From contig NZ_AGIK01000001.1 of NCBI RefSeq assembly GCF_000230675.1, forward strand, positions 372,001-436,000: a DNA stretch of 64,000 bases, in the 5' to 3' direction. The notes below the pieces were generated by a model. The model made no database searches. It was not told the origin of the DNA and worked only from the letters and a program-made list of their open reading frames with translations. Origin of the DNA: Synechococcus sp. WH 8016. GTDB lineage: Bacteria; Cyanobacteriota; Cyanobacteriia; PCC-6307; Cyanobiaceae. Positions within the stretch are counted from its first letter, which is position 1. Every line of letters begins with the position of its first letter. Position numbers and translations under genes: made by a program. Shown here one piece after another: positions 8,332-15,818 of this stretch.

Positions 8332-9417
8332 CTAAGACGACTGCGACTCTTTGTCTCTGTAGAGCTCCCGCAACATCTGATAAGCCTCATTCAGTCGTCT
8401 CATTCCATCCGTAGAGCCACCTGCATCTGGATGGGCTTCAATCGCCTTTTTCTTGTACGCATCTCGGATGGAGCGCAGTGTGAGGGATGCTCCAGCTTGC
8501 GTGGGCAGATCGAGCAAGCGCAAGGCTCCATGCAGGGTCATGGTGGATTCCAAGGTTTCAAAAGAAGTCACACGCCGACTCCGTTTGAAGCGGTTCACAA
8601 ACCGACGAATCAAGGTTGGGATCCGATCTGCCACGCTGCCGGCGGCAAACGGATCTTCGAGAACGGCAGCAGCGACAATCACATGTTCAAATTTTGGAGA
8701 TTGAACGGACCATTCAGCGCAGGCATCCTGCATCGATTGGTTTACCTGGCTCCAGGTGAAGGTGCGTCCCTCGCTTCCATCCAATTGGGGCCAAATATCT
8801 CGAGCCATCCAGAGCATCACCGCCTCCAGCACCGTTGCTCCGGGTTTCGATCCATAGAGATTGGTCCAATGTTCAATGGCCTTATCGCTGCAAGCGGTGA
8901 GGTGATCAAAGCTGACCACGGGGACAAAGGGACTGTCGCGTCGTTCTTCTGGCGCTTTTGGATGTTGCAGGCTGGTTCGGATGGCCTGCGTGCGGCTGCG
9001 CACAAATCCCGGTAAGTCGATGCCTCGACTTTTCGTGCTGTTGTCCTTGGGTTGACTCGTGTCGGCGGATAGCACCGCAGCGATGTCTTGCGTCTCAGGC
9101 TCTTGACGACGGCGAACCAAGACGATGGCCCGGTCTTCGTCGTACGAGGGTTCCGTTGCTCGCGGGCTTTGCTCGGATCCCACTGCATCCGTGGAGGTCG
9201 TGACCGACAACAGCTCTGAATCTTCGATGCCGCCGGTGTCGAGAAAACCATCAACAGGTGTCTCGAGATCGGTTTCAAGATCGGGCTCGTCCGTCCAGAT
9301 CTCTTCCAACAATCGCGTTAAGCAATCGCCTCTGGACCTGATGCACCACTCCTTTTTCAGCTCGTCGAGGCGATCAACGAGATGATCAGGTAGTTCAAGT
9401 GTGATCCGACGCCCCAT
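8332..9417 (-). CDS. ribbon-helix-helix plus C-terminal J-domain protein
   Basis: Unnamed protein of 361 residues with two recognisable ends. Residues 3-41 (RRITLELPDHLVDRLDELKK and on to LLEEIW) read like a ribbon-helix-helix DNA-binding or dimerisation unit: a short strand with alternating residues and two helices. The last 65 residues read like a J-domain: helix II IRDAYKKKAIEA, the HPD tripeptide at 329-331, and helix III GMRRLNEAYQML. An acidic, low-complexity stretch (about 45-110) and a conserved-looking helical middle (about 190-290, with two Trp-rich helices) join them. A J-domain should stimulate an Hsp70 ATPase; the rest could select a client or bind DNA. Known cyanobacterial relatives are, as far as I recall, only called DnaJ-like. 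It lies 42 bases downstream of the DUF3370 gene on the same strand. Confidence 0.8.
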   Translation of the reverse strand: MGRRITLELPDHLVDRLDELKKEWCIRSRGDCLTRLLEEIWTDEPDLETDLETPVDGFLDTGGIEDSELLSVTTSTDAVGSEQSPRATEPSYDEDRAIVLVRRRQEPETQDIAAVLSADTSQPKDNSTKSRGIDLPGFVRSRTQAIRTSLQHPKAPEERRDSPFVPVVSFDHLTACSDKAIEHWTNLYGSKPGATVLEAVMLWMARDIWPQLDGSEGRTFTWSQVNQSMQDACAEWSVQSPKFEHVIVAAAVLEDPFAAGSVADRIPTLIRRFVNRFKRSRRVTSFETLESTMTLHGALRLLDLPTQAGASLTLRSIRDAYKKKAIEAHPDAGGSTDGMRRLNEAYQMLRELYRDKESQSS

Positions 9418-9459
9418 TCAGCTTGCCGCGATGATCTGAGTAAAAGAGATGGGCGAAGC

Positions 9460-11145
9460 CTATCGACCTTGTAGTCGGCGCAACCAATCTTGTTGCGCCT
9501 TAATGGCATCGCGATACCGTTGCTCCAGCGAGTCATTGACGCGCTGAGGCATGATCATTGCTGGCGGATATTGGTTGGTACCACTGGATGGTGCGGCAAC
9601 AGCCGGAGGCGCAATCCTTGGGGCTCGTTTCGGATAGGTCCGTGGTGTGGGTCGAGGCTGTGGTGTTGCTTGTGGCCTTGGTTTGTTCTCGTTCGCTTGC
9701 AGGGGTTTCGGCTTTGCATTGATCGCTGGTGGCGGCGTTGGTGGAACCACCTTGCGTTTTTTGGCTGCTTCCTCAGCTTTTCTTGCCGCTTCCAGCATCT
9801 CTTCCCGGCGCCGAAGCAAGGCGAGCTGGGTTACGGGCACCACGCTGAGCAAATGACCCGGTGTGGCATCCGCTGGATAAACAACACTCACCGTGACGGG
9901 ATTCACAACGTTGGCTTGAGTGTTGATTTGGCCGAGGGGCAGGCTCTGCCCTGATTTCATCCCAACATGAACTTCTCGATAGCCTTCGGCACTTTTAATT
10001 CCGATCGATCCCCGAAATGCCGTGAAAGGTTTTCGACCGGATGCCACTGGATGGCTTAAGACCAACTCATGAGCACCACCACCAGAGAGATTCATCTCAA
10101 CATCAAAGCGCACGCCATAGGTGCCAACATTGTTCAAGGCGGAGTCAATCATTCGTGTTGATAATTGATTCACCTGTATATCTCTCGTGCCAAAATGATG
10201 TTTGCGGGTACTTGTTAGTGGAATATGCAACGCACCCTGTGAGAGATCATGATTAATCGAAGCCTTGTACTCATCGCCAAGGGCAACGCCAGCAACTCTG
10301 GAAAAGACTTTGCCGGTGCGGATTTCATTGAGACGATTTAAATAAATTCGCCCTGGAGCAAGTCTTTTGCTGTCTAGAACGGCGATCAACTCCTGCTCTT
10401 GGTTGGTCTCCTCCGCTGCAACGACAGCCAGTTGGAAAGGTCCGTCGCTGCGACCTCTCAGCAGCCCGTTCATAATTCCTCTCGCGGGAAGAACTGAGCT
10501 CACAATTACTTTGCGACTTCGCGCTGGGATTGTTATTTCTCGAGGCAATTTGCGATCGAGTTCCCCTCTCAGCATTTGTACAGCTGTAGCGTCCCCTGGA
10601 CCTGTGTTCCAAGGGCGTCGGCCGAGGGGCTTCACTCCCATTAGGCGATTGGGGTGGTAAGGGGCCTCGAAGCTATTTTTAACGGAGCCTCTTTTGAACT
10701 TAAGGGTGACAGGATTATTGCCTGGGTTGATGGCTATCGCTGCCACGGTTAGCAAGCCTCTGGCCCGGCGTCCTCCTAATTTGCTGCTGTCTTGGGGGTA
10801 ATATTTATGATGCATATGGATACCGAATTCGCCATTAAATGTGAATTCGGCATTCCTCAAGGGCTGGTTGTTTTCGGCGGCGGTTGCAGAACCAGGCGTT
10901 GTGTTGACGAGGATTCCAGGCCCTTTGACAATTTCGGGTTGGTTGGAATGCAGGACGGGAACGTTATTAAAGGTGCCATTGAGAGCACGCGCCCCTTGCC
11001 CAGCCATCAATGGCACATAGGCGTACGCCTGCTCCATGACAGCGAAATCGCATGTCGCAATTGCGACACTGATTAGGACCAGTTTTGATAATCTGTGCGA
11101 CACGCGAGACTGGTTTTTGAGCAGTGCGGCTTGAGCTTTCCGCAA
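9460..11145 (-). CDS. secreted DUF3370-family protein
   Basis: A 561-residue exported protein of unknown function; I assign it to the cyanobacterial DUF3370 family from the pattern VPLMAGQGARALNG, NTTPGSATAAENNQ and the HMHHKYYP motif. The N-terminus has basic residues and then a hydrophobic stretch LVLISVAIATCDFAVM ending in QAYAY, a likely signal peptide cleaved near residue 42. The body (about 45-430) looks beta-rich; it is followed by a Lys/Glu helix and a Pro-rich tail (about 455-530, many PxP) that could span the cell wall. A start at a later Met is possible. Periplasm or outer-surface location is inferred. Confidence 0.8.
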   Translation of the reverse strand: MRKAQAALLKNQSRVSHRLSKLVLISVAIATCDFAVMEQAYAYVPLMAGQGARALNGTFNNVPVLHSNQPEIVKGPGILVNTTPGSATAAENNQPLRNAEFTFNGEFGIHMHHKYYPQDSSKLGGRRARGLLTVAAIAINPGNNPVTLKFKRGSVKNSFEAPYHPNRLMGVKPLGRRPWNTGPGDATAVQMLRGELDRKLPREITIPARSRKVIVSSVLPARGIMNGLLRGRSDGPFQLAVVAAEETNQEQELIAVLDSKRLAPGRIYLNRLNEIRTGKVFSRVAGVALGDEYKASINHDLSQGALHIPLTSTRKHHFGTRDIQVNQLSTRMIDSALNNVGTYGVRFDVEMNLSGGGAHELVLSHPVASGRKPFTAFRGSIGIKSAEGYREVHVGMKSGQSLPLGQINTQANVVNPVTVSVVYPADATPGHLLSVVPVTQLALLRRREEMLEAARKAEEAAKKRKVVPPTPPPAINAKPKPLQANENKPRPQATPQPRPTPRTYPKRAPRIAPPAVAAPSSGTNQYPPAMIMPQRVNDSLEQRYRDAIKAQQDWLRRLQGR

Positions 11146-11324
11146 GTTCCAAACCTAATCGTCTGGTTCAGAAGCGCCAAGTGTGTGATGGCAGTCCCGA
11201 TTTCTGGAACAATTCGCCAGGATTATGGGAAAGCTTGTGTTTACTCATGCTGCCTCCCTTTTTCTGTCAGCCATCGTGTGAGTCCAGCCACTGGCGGAGT
11301 CATCACCAGCAACGCAAGTTGGAG

Positions 11325-11432
11325 ATGCTCCGTTTCTGGCGTGATGGACTCGAGCGTCAACTGGCTGCCGTCACCGCAGCGATGAGCACCCTTGAAGGTC
11401 AAATCCAGCGGGATCACAGCGAAGAGTCCTGA
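11325..11432 (+). CDS. small hypothetical protein, 35 residues
   Basis: MLRFWRDGLERQLAAVTAAM and on to SEES: a single amphipathic helix with acidic end, soluble. The frame stays open upstream to 11124, but that part looks non-coding (Ser/Cys/His-rich, no pattern), and only the last 35 codons look protein-like. There is only a weak GGAG next to the start. The end overlaps the sigma factor end by 19 bases on the other strand, a style repeated many times in this window, which mildly supports it. No function can be assigned. Confidence 0.4.
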   Translation: MLRFWRDGLERQLAAVTAAMSTLEGQIQRDHSEES

Positions 11433-12061
11433 TCGGCAAGCTCCTGTCGCAACTGGGCTAAGGCCCGTTTGAGCCTCCGTTGCATGGTCATGGCACTGAC
11501 CCCCTGCTTTTTTCCGGCCCCACGGAGGCTGGCACCTTCGATCACCACCTCAACCAGCGCCCTTTTCTCTGCAGGCGGCAACCCGTTGATGGCATCCCAG
11601 ACACGCCGGGCCCTTTCCTGCATCAGCAGCGGCTGCCATCCAGGTTGGTTTGCTGCCACCCTGCCTTCGTCTAAGGGTTCCCACGACTGACGGCGTCGAT
11701 AAACCTGAACGTTGAGTTCGATCTCTGCTGTCATCCCCTGACTTCTGGTCGATTCTGAGGAACTGGTTTTGATGCTGCTCTGAGCTTGTTCTTGAAGGCG
11801 TCTTGGGAGTCTGATCAGCCCCACACTGTCTCTGAGGTAGTGAAGGATCGCTCCTTTGATGTGAGGTCTTGCATAGACCTCAAACGGCTTGTCTTGGCTT
11901 TGCTCATACCCTTCGGCGGCACGCAGTAAGCCAAGCCTTCCCACTTGCTTGAGATCATCACGATCCAGACCCGAGCGTTTGGCGTAATGGCCTGCAATGG
12001 GATCGACCAGGTTCAGATGTCGCTCGATGCGTTCGTTTCGGATCGTTTGGCGTTTGTTCAT
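11414..12061 (-). CDS. alternative sigma factor, group 3 (sigma-70 family)
   Basis: A small RNA polymerase sigma factor of 215 residues. Region 2 is clear at about 15-85: [35 protein letters not shown], and PFEVYARPHIKGAILHYLRD (the -10 recognition and melting helix). A C-terminal region 4-like helix-turn-helix follows at about 155-205 (LPPAEKRALVEVV, GASLRGAGKKQGVSAMTMQRR). Region 3 is reduced to a Ser/Gln-rich linker. That domain make-up places it among group 3 (SigF/SigI-like) stress or surface-related sigma factors; the target genes are unknown and no anti-sigma gene is next to it. Confidence 0.88.
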   Translation of the reverse strand: MNKRQTIRNERIERHLNLVDPIAGHYAKRSGLDRDDLKQVGRLGLLRAAEGYEQSQDKPFEVYARPHIKGAILHYLRDSVGLIRLPRRLQEQAQSSIKTSSSESTRSQGMTAEIELNVQVYRRRQSWEPLDEGRVAANQPGWQPLLMQERARRVWDAINGLPPAEKRALVEVVIEGASLRGAGKKQGVSAMTMQRRLKRALAQLRQELADQDSSL

Positions 12062-12106
12062 GGCTGTTGTTAAAGAAGAGGGTCGGCAGCGGCCGGTGGT
12101 CCTTCT

Positions 12107-13015
12107 TCAGGCAGACATTTTGGAGGGGGATCCCACAACCGTGTTTCCACGGATTTCGAGTACCACCTCACGCAACAAGGCCTCGGGACCTTGCGCCCTT
12201 AGCCAGTGCAGATCGGCGCCTGTTGTGGCCAAGAGATATCCAGCAAATCCAAGGGCATTCACGCTGAAACCTGCGGCTCCTTCTCGCCGACGCCTCACCA
12301 TCGCCATCCATTGCGGGGTTAATAACAGGTTGTAAAAGGACTTTGGGCGTTGATCTTGAGAGGGATGACCAAGGCCTAAGTGTTCAGAGAGTGATAAGTA
12401 GCTGGCGTAGAGGCTTTGGGCTTGTGCGGAGATGTCATTGCTTTGGCTGATTCGCGAGACAACGGAGCAGCCGTTCCATAAGGGATCGCTAGCTGTTTTG
12501 GATTTTTCTTTTGATTCCAGGCGTTTTTGAAACCAGAGGTCTCTGGGACAGCTCCTCTCGCCTGTGCTTCGGGGCAGAAGTTGAAGATGCCGATGGGGCT
12601 GACTCGCTCCTGCAATCGGTCCGCTATTGAAAAACCACAGTCCGGAGGTGTCTTGGTCTACGCGAACCAACGCTGTCCAATCCGACAAATCAAGCCAACC
12701 ATCCTGGGCGGCCCAGTCGGCCGTGATCAGCAGCATGTGTCCGCGTTGCACCGGATATTTGTTCAGGATCACGGCGTGACCTGGATCCAAACGCGCCACC
12801 TCCAGGTCCCTATCCCAGGGTTTAAAGGGATTGGGTTTCGGCCCCTCTCTCTTGAAGTGTTTGGGTAAGCGGCTCTCGAGAGTTCTCAATTCAAAATTGG
12901 ATTCTGCACTCTCTTCAAGACGTTCTAATGAGGTACTAAGAGGAACTAGCGCACCCGACTTAAGAGCCTTTTCGCTTTGCTCGAGCGCTCGATTCCAATA
13001 GGTCTCAGTTCTCAT
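12107..13015 (-). CDS. Ap4A phosphorylase / ATP adenylyltransferase-like protein
   Basis: HIT-superfamily nucleotide transferase expected to split diadenosine tetraphosphate with phosphate to ATP and ADP. The family signature HRHLQLLPR (an HxHxQ triad) follows FNSGPIAGASQP near residue 145, and GHAVILNKYPVQRGHMLLIT lies before it, as in yeast Apa1/Apa2. A C-terminal domain (about 215-295, YNLLLTPQWMAMVRRR) matches the second half of such proteins. 302 residues is close to the yeast length of about 320. The start ATG overlaps the end of the SpoIID gene by 11 bases (ATGAGAACTGA), so the two are likely translated together. Confidence 0.88.
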   Translation of the reverse strand: MRTETYWNRALEQSEKALKSGALVPLSTSLERLEESAESNFELRTLESRLPKHFKREGPKPNPFKPWDRDLEVARLDPGHAVILNKYPVQRGHMLLITADWAAQDGWLDLSDWTALVRVDQDTSGLWFFNSGPIAGASQPHRHLQLLPRSTGERSCPRDLWFQKRLESKEKSKTASDPLWNGCSVVSRISQSNDISAQAQSLYASYLSLSEHLGLGHPSQDQRPKSFYNLLLTPQWMAMVRRRREGAAGFSVNALGFAGYLLATTGADLHWLRAQGPEALLREVVLEIRGNTVVGSPSKMSA

Positions 13016-13994
13016 TTGTTTTCAACCTCGCTAAGGATGCCCCCACGTAATAACGACCGAGGATTTCATTGAACTTGAGCCCTTTCATGGCCAGTTCTTG
13101 AGCGCCATGTTGACTCATACTTGCGCCTAAATGGCTGTGTGCTTCAGTAGCGATTTCACTGGTCGATGCATACAGCGATTCCACAAGTCCTCCCTGGAAA
13201 CTGAGCACGAGACCCTGGGTGGCTTTGGTGGCGGCGGCAGTGGATGCGCTTTGACTTTTCAGGCCTCCATAGGCTTGCCAACGCGTGGTGTCGCCAAGAT
13301 TGAAATCGGAATCGGCAGGACGTACAAGATGCACGAGGGCGTAGGACCGAGCCGCCACAGCTTGTGCTTTTAGCGCTTCAGGATTCCAATGACTCGGCAT
13401 CTCTGCCCCAACCACAGAAGCAACGTAACGCTCCAAAGACAGCTGGTTAACCACAAGCCAACCGCGACCTCTGTTGAGGAAATAGACGGTCTCTGGATAG
13501 GAGCTTCCATTGACAACAATGGCCCCATTTTGGCCTGATTGACAGGTCACCAAATTCGAACGACGCTCGCTTAGAACGCGTTCAAGGGCCCTTTTTTGCA
13601 CGATCTCACCGTTGCTGAATCTGCACTCGACCTGCCCTGATAGGTCCACGCGACGGGGTGGCGATTGACTCAACAAAGCAACGCGCACAATCGGATTGCC
13701 TGGGGCTCCGAGGGGCTTAGCACCAGGCGTTGGCTGCACGACCGATTGAGGTCTCGGAGTCTTGTTCTCCGGCTCATCACTTGATCGCTGACTAGAGGAA
13801 TGACGCGCTGGCTGATCCGTCCCGGAGCTTTCCAGCAGCGTTTCGAGGGTGTGTTTTTGGTTTCGCTGTTGTTCCAGCTGACCAATGGCCTGGACACTCC
13901 AGGTGACCGCGCCGATCAGCCCCGCAGTGGCGGTCATCCCCAGCAACAGTGGTGTGAGCTGTCTCACTGTCCCTCGGACAACGCTTTTGATCAT
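13005..13994 (-). CDS. SpoIID/LytB-domain protein (amidase-enhancer type)
   Basis: Membrane-anchored or exported cell-wall protein. A hydrophobic segment (LLLGMTATAGLIGAVTW, about 15-31) is followed by a charged, Pro/Ser-rich spacer to about 95, then the SpoIID domain: LSLERYVASVVGAEMPSHW, LKAQAVAARSYALVH, and GLVESLYASTSEIATEAHSH. In other bacteria SpoIID cuts glycan strands without stem peptides; here a role in peptidoglycan remodelling is inferred. The usual motif Q-GA-xMA is present as MSQHGAQELAMKG. ATG at 13994 is chosen; a TTG at 14006 is in frame. That ATG and the ATG of the next gene share the palindrome CATG. Confidence 0.88.
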   Translation of the reverse strand: MIKSVVRGTVRQLTPLLLGMTATAGLIGAVTWSVQAIGQLEQQRNQKHTLETLLESSGTDQPARHSSSQRSSDEPENKTPRPQSVVQPTPGAKPLGAPGNPIVRVALLSQSPPRRVDLSGQVECRFSNGEIVQKRALERVLSERRSNLVTCQSGQNGAIVVNGSSYPETVYFLNRGRGWLVVNQLSLERYVASVVGAEMPSHWNPEALKAQAVAARSYALVHLVRPADSDFNLGDTTRWQAYGGLKSQSASTAAATKATQGLVLSFQGGLVESLYASTSEIATEAHSHLGASMSQHGAQELAMKGLKFNEILGRYYVGASLARLKTNEN

Positions 13995-14733
13995 GCCTGA
14001 AATCAACAGAGTTGCTTGGATTGGCCGTGCATTGATCGTGGGCCGTGGTGGTCTTGGTAAGGCACTGGCGCAGGAACTGCAACGTCGTCAGCCCGCTTTG
14101 GAGGTCCTGCTATGCGGTCGCAGCGTGGTTTCAGAGCTCGACGATGGTGGAGATTGGCTGGTGGACCTGGAGTCCCCTCAGAGCCTCGAGGCGTTGTCTC
14201 AGAGGCTCCTGGACGATCCACAGCCGCTGCGTTTGGTGCTGAACGCCACTGGGCGACTGCATGGAGGTTCGCTGATCCCTGAGAAGCGCCTGCAGCAGGT
14301 GAGTGCCAGTCAATTGCTGGAATCCTTTGCGATCAATGCTGCAGGGCCCCTGCTCTTGGCGAAAGCGATTGAGCCCGCCCTGAAGCGTGACCAGCCGTTT
14401 CACTTTGCGAGCCTCAGCGCCAGGGTCGGAAGCATCGCTGACAACAGAAGTGGTGGTTGGTATGCCTACCGCGGAGCCAAAGCCGCCCAGAACATGTTTT
14501 TGCGCTCGTTGAGTGTGGAGTGGGCGCGGCGCTTTCCACTCGCCACGGTGACGATGCTGCATCCAGGCACCACCGATACGGCCCTGTCCAAGCCATTCCA
14601 AAATTTTGTCCCGCCGGATCGTCTGTTCAGCCCCCAGAAGGCGGCCGCCCTGTTGCTCGATGTTTTGCTCCAGCAGACAGCGGAAGACAGCGGCCGATTT
14701 CTGGCTTGGGATGGTCAGGACATTCCTTGGTGA
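13993..14733 (+). CDS. short-chain dehydrogenase/reductase (SDR)
   Basis: NAD(P)-dependent oxidoreductase of unknown substrate, 246 residues. The nucleotide-binding loop reads ALIVGRGGLGKAL (about 13-25), the NAG-type motif LVLNATGRLH follows near residue 80, and the catalytic Tyr-Lys pair is Y159xxxK163 in WYAYRGAKAAQNMF. It resembles the CsgA/C-factor-like SDRs. The frame is open further upstream, but the start is placed at the ATG that overlaps head-to-head with the SpoIID gene. Its last 19 bases overlap the DUF2237 gene on the other strand. Confidence 0.88.
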   Translation: MPEINRVAWIGRALIVGRGGLGKALAQELQRRQPALEVLLCGRSVVSELDDGGDWLVDLESPQSLEALSQRLLDDPQPLRLVLNATGRLHGGSLIPEKRLQQVSASQLLESFAINAAGPLLLAKAIEPALKRDQPFHFASLSARVGSIADNRSGGWYAYRGAKAAQNMFLRSLSVEWARRFPLATVTMLHPGTTDTALSKPFQNFVPPDRLFSPQKAAALLLDVLLQQTAEDSGRFLAWDGQDIPW

Positions 14734-15122
14734 GCGTGTGTTTTGAGGACGTCCAACGGGATCACCTTGAGCGCTGTGTGTTCTGTCGCTTCGAGGCGTA
14801 CAGGTGGCGCCATACCGTCGTCGTAGGCCTGTTTCCAGCGTGGGGCGCAGACACACCAGTGATCGCCCGGTTTGAGGCCAGGGAAGCCGAAGTCGGGCAT
14901 GGGAGTGCTCAGGTCATTGCCCTGGGCCTTGCTGTAATTCAGAAATCGTTCTGACATCACACAGCAGACGCTGTGTTGCCCCAAGTCGCTTGGATCGGTG
15001 CGGCAGTGTCCATCTCGAAACCAACCCGTCATCGGCTCACAACTACAGCCTTCAAGCGCACCGCCTAAAACGTTCAGATCACCCTGCCCAACTGGCTTTT
15101 GCTCTTGTTGTTGTGACGGCAT
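14715..15122 (-). CDS. DUF2237-family protein
   Basis: A 135-residue soluble protein of the DUF2237 family, function unknown. The family pattern is plain: NVLGGALEGCSCEPMTGWFR, then DGHCRTDPSDLGQHSVCCVM, then GLKPGDHWCVCAPRWKQA and the ending APPVRLEATEHTALKVIPL. The many conserved Cys (CSC, C, CC, CVC) suggest metal binding or redox work, but that is inference. The ATG at 15122 is chosen because residues before it (to 15164) show no family likeness. The family also occurs in proteobacteria and other bacteria. Confidence 0.88.
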   Translation of the reverse strand: MPSQQQEQKPVGQGDLNVLGGALEGCSCEPMTGWFRDGHCRTDPSDLGQHSVCCVMSERFLNYSKAQGNDLSTPMPDFGFPGLKPGDHWCVCAPRWKQAYDDGMAPPVRLEATEHTALKVIPLDVLKTHAHQGMS

Positions 15123-15233
15123 TCGCTTGCATTGGCTGCCAGGAGTCTGCCGAACGACTGGCACATTCCGAGACGAGATGGTTGACGGATCACGGGGGTT
15201 AGGCGTTAAAGGTCGTTCAGTTATGCCTCCTCG

Positions 15234-15464
15234 ATGGATTGGGAGTTCACTGAAGACGCGGCGTTTATCGCCCTCTGCGATGCGTTCCGCGAAAGTGGCG
15301 AGTCATCGGCTATTGAGTTCCTTGCCAATGGTGAGGGAGCCTTCCACTTTCAGGATCTTGCGCAGAACGCTGCGGGAGAGGGATTCGATTTGAGCGAATC
15401 CAGTGCCCTGGATGATTTTCAGCAGGAAGTGATCGACACGATGGAAAAGCTCTGCCAGGAGTGA
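15234..15464 (+). CDS. small acidic hypothetical protein
   Basis: 76 residues, strongly acidic (MDWEFTEDAAFIALCDAFRE and on), predicted all-helical, no signal or membrane segment. It fills its gap with normal codon use, and a possible GCCTCC-like region but no clear ribosome binding site precedes the ATG. I do not recognise a family. Its end lies 28 bases from the convergent end of the next gene. Confidence 0.65.
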   Translation: MDWEFTEDAAFIALCDAFRESGESSAIEFLANGEGAFHFQDLAQNAAGEGFDLSESSALDDFQQEVIDTMEKLCQE

Positions 15465-15492
15465 TCCTGCAGAGCTCATGACGATTGGGCTG

Positions 15493-15765
15493 TCAGCTGA
15501 AGTAAAAGCTGATTTCCTTGTCCTTCAACCCTTCCCAGCCAGCCTCGATTAATCGGGCGTTTAGGACGTCTTGGCTGAAATGCTTGGCCCCGGTGCGCAC
15601 GATGCGGTTGCGCATTGATTTACGCACTCCACTGCGCTTGCGTTGTGCCTCTTGATCCATCACCTCGCGATAAAGGGTGAGCATCGCTTCCGGAAGAGGG
15701 CTTCCATCGATGTCCAATCCAGCCTTAATCGCATTGTCGATGGCGTCTGGGCCGCTGAAGTCCAT
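15493..15765 (-). CDS. small basic hypothetical protein
   Basis: 90 residues. Acidic first third (MDFSGPDAIDNAIKAGLDID), then a basic middle (QRKRSGVRKSMRNRIVR) followed by TGAKHFSQDVLNARLIEAGW. The layout looks like a small conserved protein that could bind nucleic acid, but nothing can be assigned. It lies 53 bases upstream-side of metH's end on the same strand, so it may be the downstream-most reader from its own promoter. Confidence 0.7.
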   Translation of the reverse strand: MDFSGPDAIDNAIKAGLDIDGSPLPEAMLTLYREVMDQEAQRKRSGVRKSMRNRIVRTGAKHFSQDVLNARLIEAGWEGLKDKEISFYFS

Positions 15766-15818
15766 GGGAGTGCATGCGTGACCTCAGAAGTCTGAGGCAA
15801 CGCACTGCTGTATGGGCC

